In this document: piece by piece, positions 61,945 through 62,946 of the stretch
Numbering within the stretch: the first letter of the stretch is position 1
How the letters are laid out: each line of letters starts with the position of its first letter
NCBI GenBank assembly: GCA_949949005.1
Contig: CATLHM010000018.1
Location: forward strand, 1 to 62,946
Reading direction: 5' to 3'
DNA from: an uncultured Lachnospiraceae bacterium
GTDB taxonomy: Bacteria > Bacillota > Clostridia > Lachnospirales > Lachnospiraceae
DNA: 62,946 nt
Program-made: the position numbers and the translations under genes
The notes under the pieces: model-generated
What the model saw: only the letters and a program-made list of their open reading frames with translations
Told to the model about the DNA's origin: nothing
The model's database searches: none

Positions 61945-62580
61945 TTGAAAACTTTTCAGAAACCTTTATCGGCAGCAGAGGAAGCCCATTATATACAGGT
62001 ACTACAGGAAGGAGACAATAAGGAAGCGGCTAAAGCAAGAGAGATTCTGATTGAGCGGAATCTGCGGCTGGTAGCCCATATTGCCAAAAAGTATCAAAAT
62101 GTGGATGAAGATATGGAGGATTTGATCTCCATCGGAACCATCGGCCTGATCAAAGCCATCTCCTCTTTTGATGCGGGTAAGGGAAAGCTCAGCACCTACG
62201 CTTCCCGTTGTATCGACAATGAACTGCTTATGCTGCTCCGTTCCAAAAAGAAAAGCTCCCGGGAGGTCTCTTTGTATGAACCGATCGGCACAGACAAGGA
62301 GGGAAACGAGATCAACCTTCTGGACATTATCGAACATGAGCAGGAGGATGTGGCGGAGCAGATGGATCTGTATGAAAATGTGAGGAAGCTGGAAAAGCTT
62401 TTAGACAAGGTGCTCACCAAACGGGAACGGGAAATCATTTTTTTGCGCTACGGCCTGGTAACAGGAAAGGAAGTCACCCAGCGGGAGATTGGAGAGAAGC
62501 TTCATATCTCAAGGAGCTATGTGAGCCGCATCGAGAAGAAGGCGCTGGGGAAGCTGCGGGAGAGGTTCGAGCGGGGGTGA
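61945..62580 (+). CDS. sigK: sporulation sigma factor, SigK type (211 aa)
   Basis: A sigma-70 factor lacking region 1: region 2 (ILIERNLRLVAHIAKKY, DLISIGTIGLIKAI), the KKSSREVSLYEPIGTDKEGN linker and region 4 (LTKREREIIFLRYGLV, SRSYVSRIEKKAL). The order and linker are those of mother-cell sigma-K. The gene is whole, with no skin-type interruption, and has little pro-sequence before MKTFQKPLS. Start TTG 61945. The upstream GTCATA-like sequence (61911) might be a sigma-E -35. Confidence 0.9.
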   Translation: MKTFQKPLSAAEEAHYIQVLQEGDNKEAAKAREILIERNLRLVAHIAKKYQNVDEDMEDLISIGTIGLIKAISSFDAGKGKLSTYASRCIDNELLMLLRSKKKSSREVSLYEPIGTDKEGNEINLLDIIEHEQEDVAEQMDLYENVRKLEKLLDKVLTKREREIIFLRYGLVTGKEVTQREIGEKLHISRSYVSRIEKKALGKLRERFERG

Positions 62581-62610
62581 GCCTGCGGAAAAGATAGGGA
62601 GTGTTCTAAG

Positions 62611-62660
62611 ATAAGACAGAGTCAGCCGGGCCGGGAGAGGCCGGGCTGATTCTGTCTTAT
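62611..62660 (+). terminator. terminator after sigK
   Basis: ATAAGACAGAGTCAGCC (from 62611) pairs with GGGCTGATTCTGTCTTAT (ending 62660) over about 18 pairs with G-U pairs; little T-tract follows. Confidence 0.65.
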
Positions 62661-62848
62661 TATGCCTGGTGGGCTATTTATTTCGGGAATTTGACGCGAT
62701 TTTCTTGTAGGTTATATGAGAAGCATATATAATTAAGATTGCTATGGGAGAAAGGGAAGATTTATAGGAAAGGACAAAATAAAACATAGTAATTGTGTAG
62801 TCGGGTTAGTATATATTTTGGTGTTAGTCCGTAAATGTGTTGGTAAGA

Positions 62849-62946
62849 CTATATCGCCAATAACCGGACTGTTCTTATATCTTTATTGCTATGGTAATAG
62901 TTTACGCCTGTCACTGTCAATACTGCCTCTGTCAGCCTCTTAATCA
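62849..62946 (-). CDS. possible 3' end of a gene entering from the right edge
   Basis: On the minus strand an open frame of 32 codons runs from the window edge to TAG at 62851-62849. It encodes TEAVLTVTGVNYYHSNKD and ends RTVRLLAI. It may be the tail of a neighbouring gene or chance. The rest of 62661-62848 is AT-rich and holds no supported gene. Confidence 0.25.
   Translation of the reverse strand, partial: IKRLTEAVLTVTGVNYYHSNKDIRTVRLLAI

Noticed and set aside
61945..62580. sigK interrupted by a skin-type element
   Set aside because: The frame is continuous from region 2 to region 4 with no recombinase nearby.

Overview
The window looks like a chromosomal segment of a spore-forming, gut-type member of the Lachnospiraceae (Clostridia). 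The spore genes gpr, spoIIP and a sigK-type sigma factor are present. The order rpsT(-), gpr, spoIIP, lepA, hemW and the pair dnaG-rpoD are those expected for this group. The first 11 kb are visibly AT-rich and phage-like; the rest is more GC-balanced and reads as ordinary chromosome, carrying small dispersed repeats. No rRNA, CRISPR array or complete insertion sequence was seen.

Layout. (1) 1-11.1 kb: right end of an integrated element that continues beyond the left edge. It has small genes, two zinc-ribbon proteins, a 2,320-residue tail tape-measure protein, two small tail-type genes, then an excisionase and a Tn916/lambda-type tyrosine integrase on the same strand. No baseplate, lysis or other tail genes follow the tape measure. 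The element stops about 90 bp before pyrE. (2) 11.1-26.6 kb: pyrE, two small membrane proteins, an M29 aminopeptidase, a purE-purM-purN-purD purine cluster, a zinc-ribbon/HTH protein, an SH3-domain surface protein, a GntR regulator coupled to clpC, radA and an LCP cell-wall ligase. (3) 26.6-31.6 kb: tRNA-Trp, a TetR regulator and a single-chain purL. (4) 31.7-37.8 kb: an Rpn-type PD-(D/E)XK nuclease with a tandem-repeat tail, a flavodoxin, and a catabolic-looking run of a UroD-family protein, a GntR/FCD regulator and a clan GH-A glycosidase. (5) 37.8-43.4 kb: a response regulator, ABC ATPase, permease and histidine kinase module, convergent with a VanRS-like two-component pair. (6) 43.6-47.4 kb: a small unknown protein and a divergent cluster of a zinc-ribbon membrane protein, a condensation-type acyltransferase and an HSL-type esterase. 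(7) 47.5-54.7 kb: dgt-like HD hydrolase, dnaG, rpoD, trmK, a uridine-kinase-like protein and RNase P RNA. (8) 54.7-62.9 kb: a trypsin-fold protease, rpsT, gpr, spoIIP, lepA, hemW and sigK, then an AT-rich stretch with at most the tail of another gene.

Most notable: the tape-measure/integrase element, whose small genes appear to use ACG and ATT start codons; an Rpn gene with a strong internal ribosome-binding site ahead of its repeat-rich C-terminus, resembling the intragenic-antitoxin arrangement known for that family; and a family of short palindromic repeats lying just upstream of purD, gntR-clpC, an ABC operon, an acyltransferase and rnpB, one copy of which supplies the last codons of purN.

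All calls come from reading the sequence and from remembered family motifs. No alignment, profile search or structure prediction was run.
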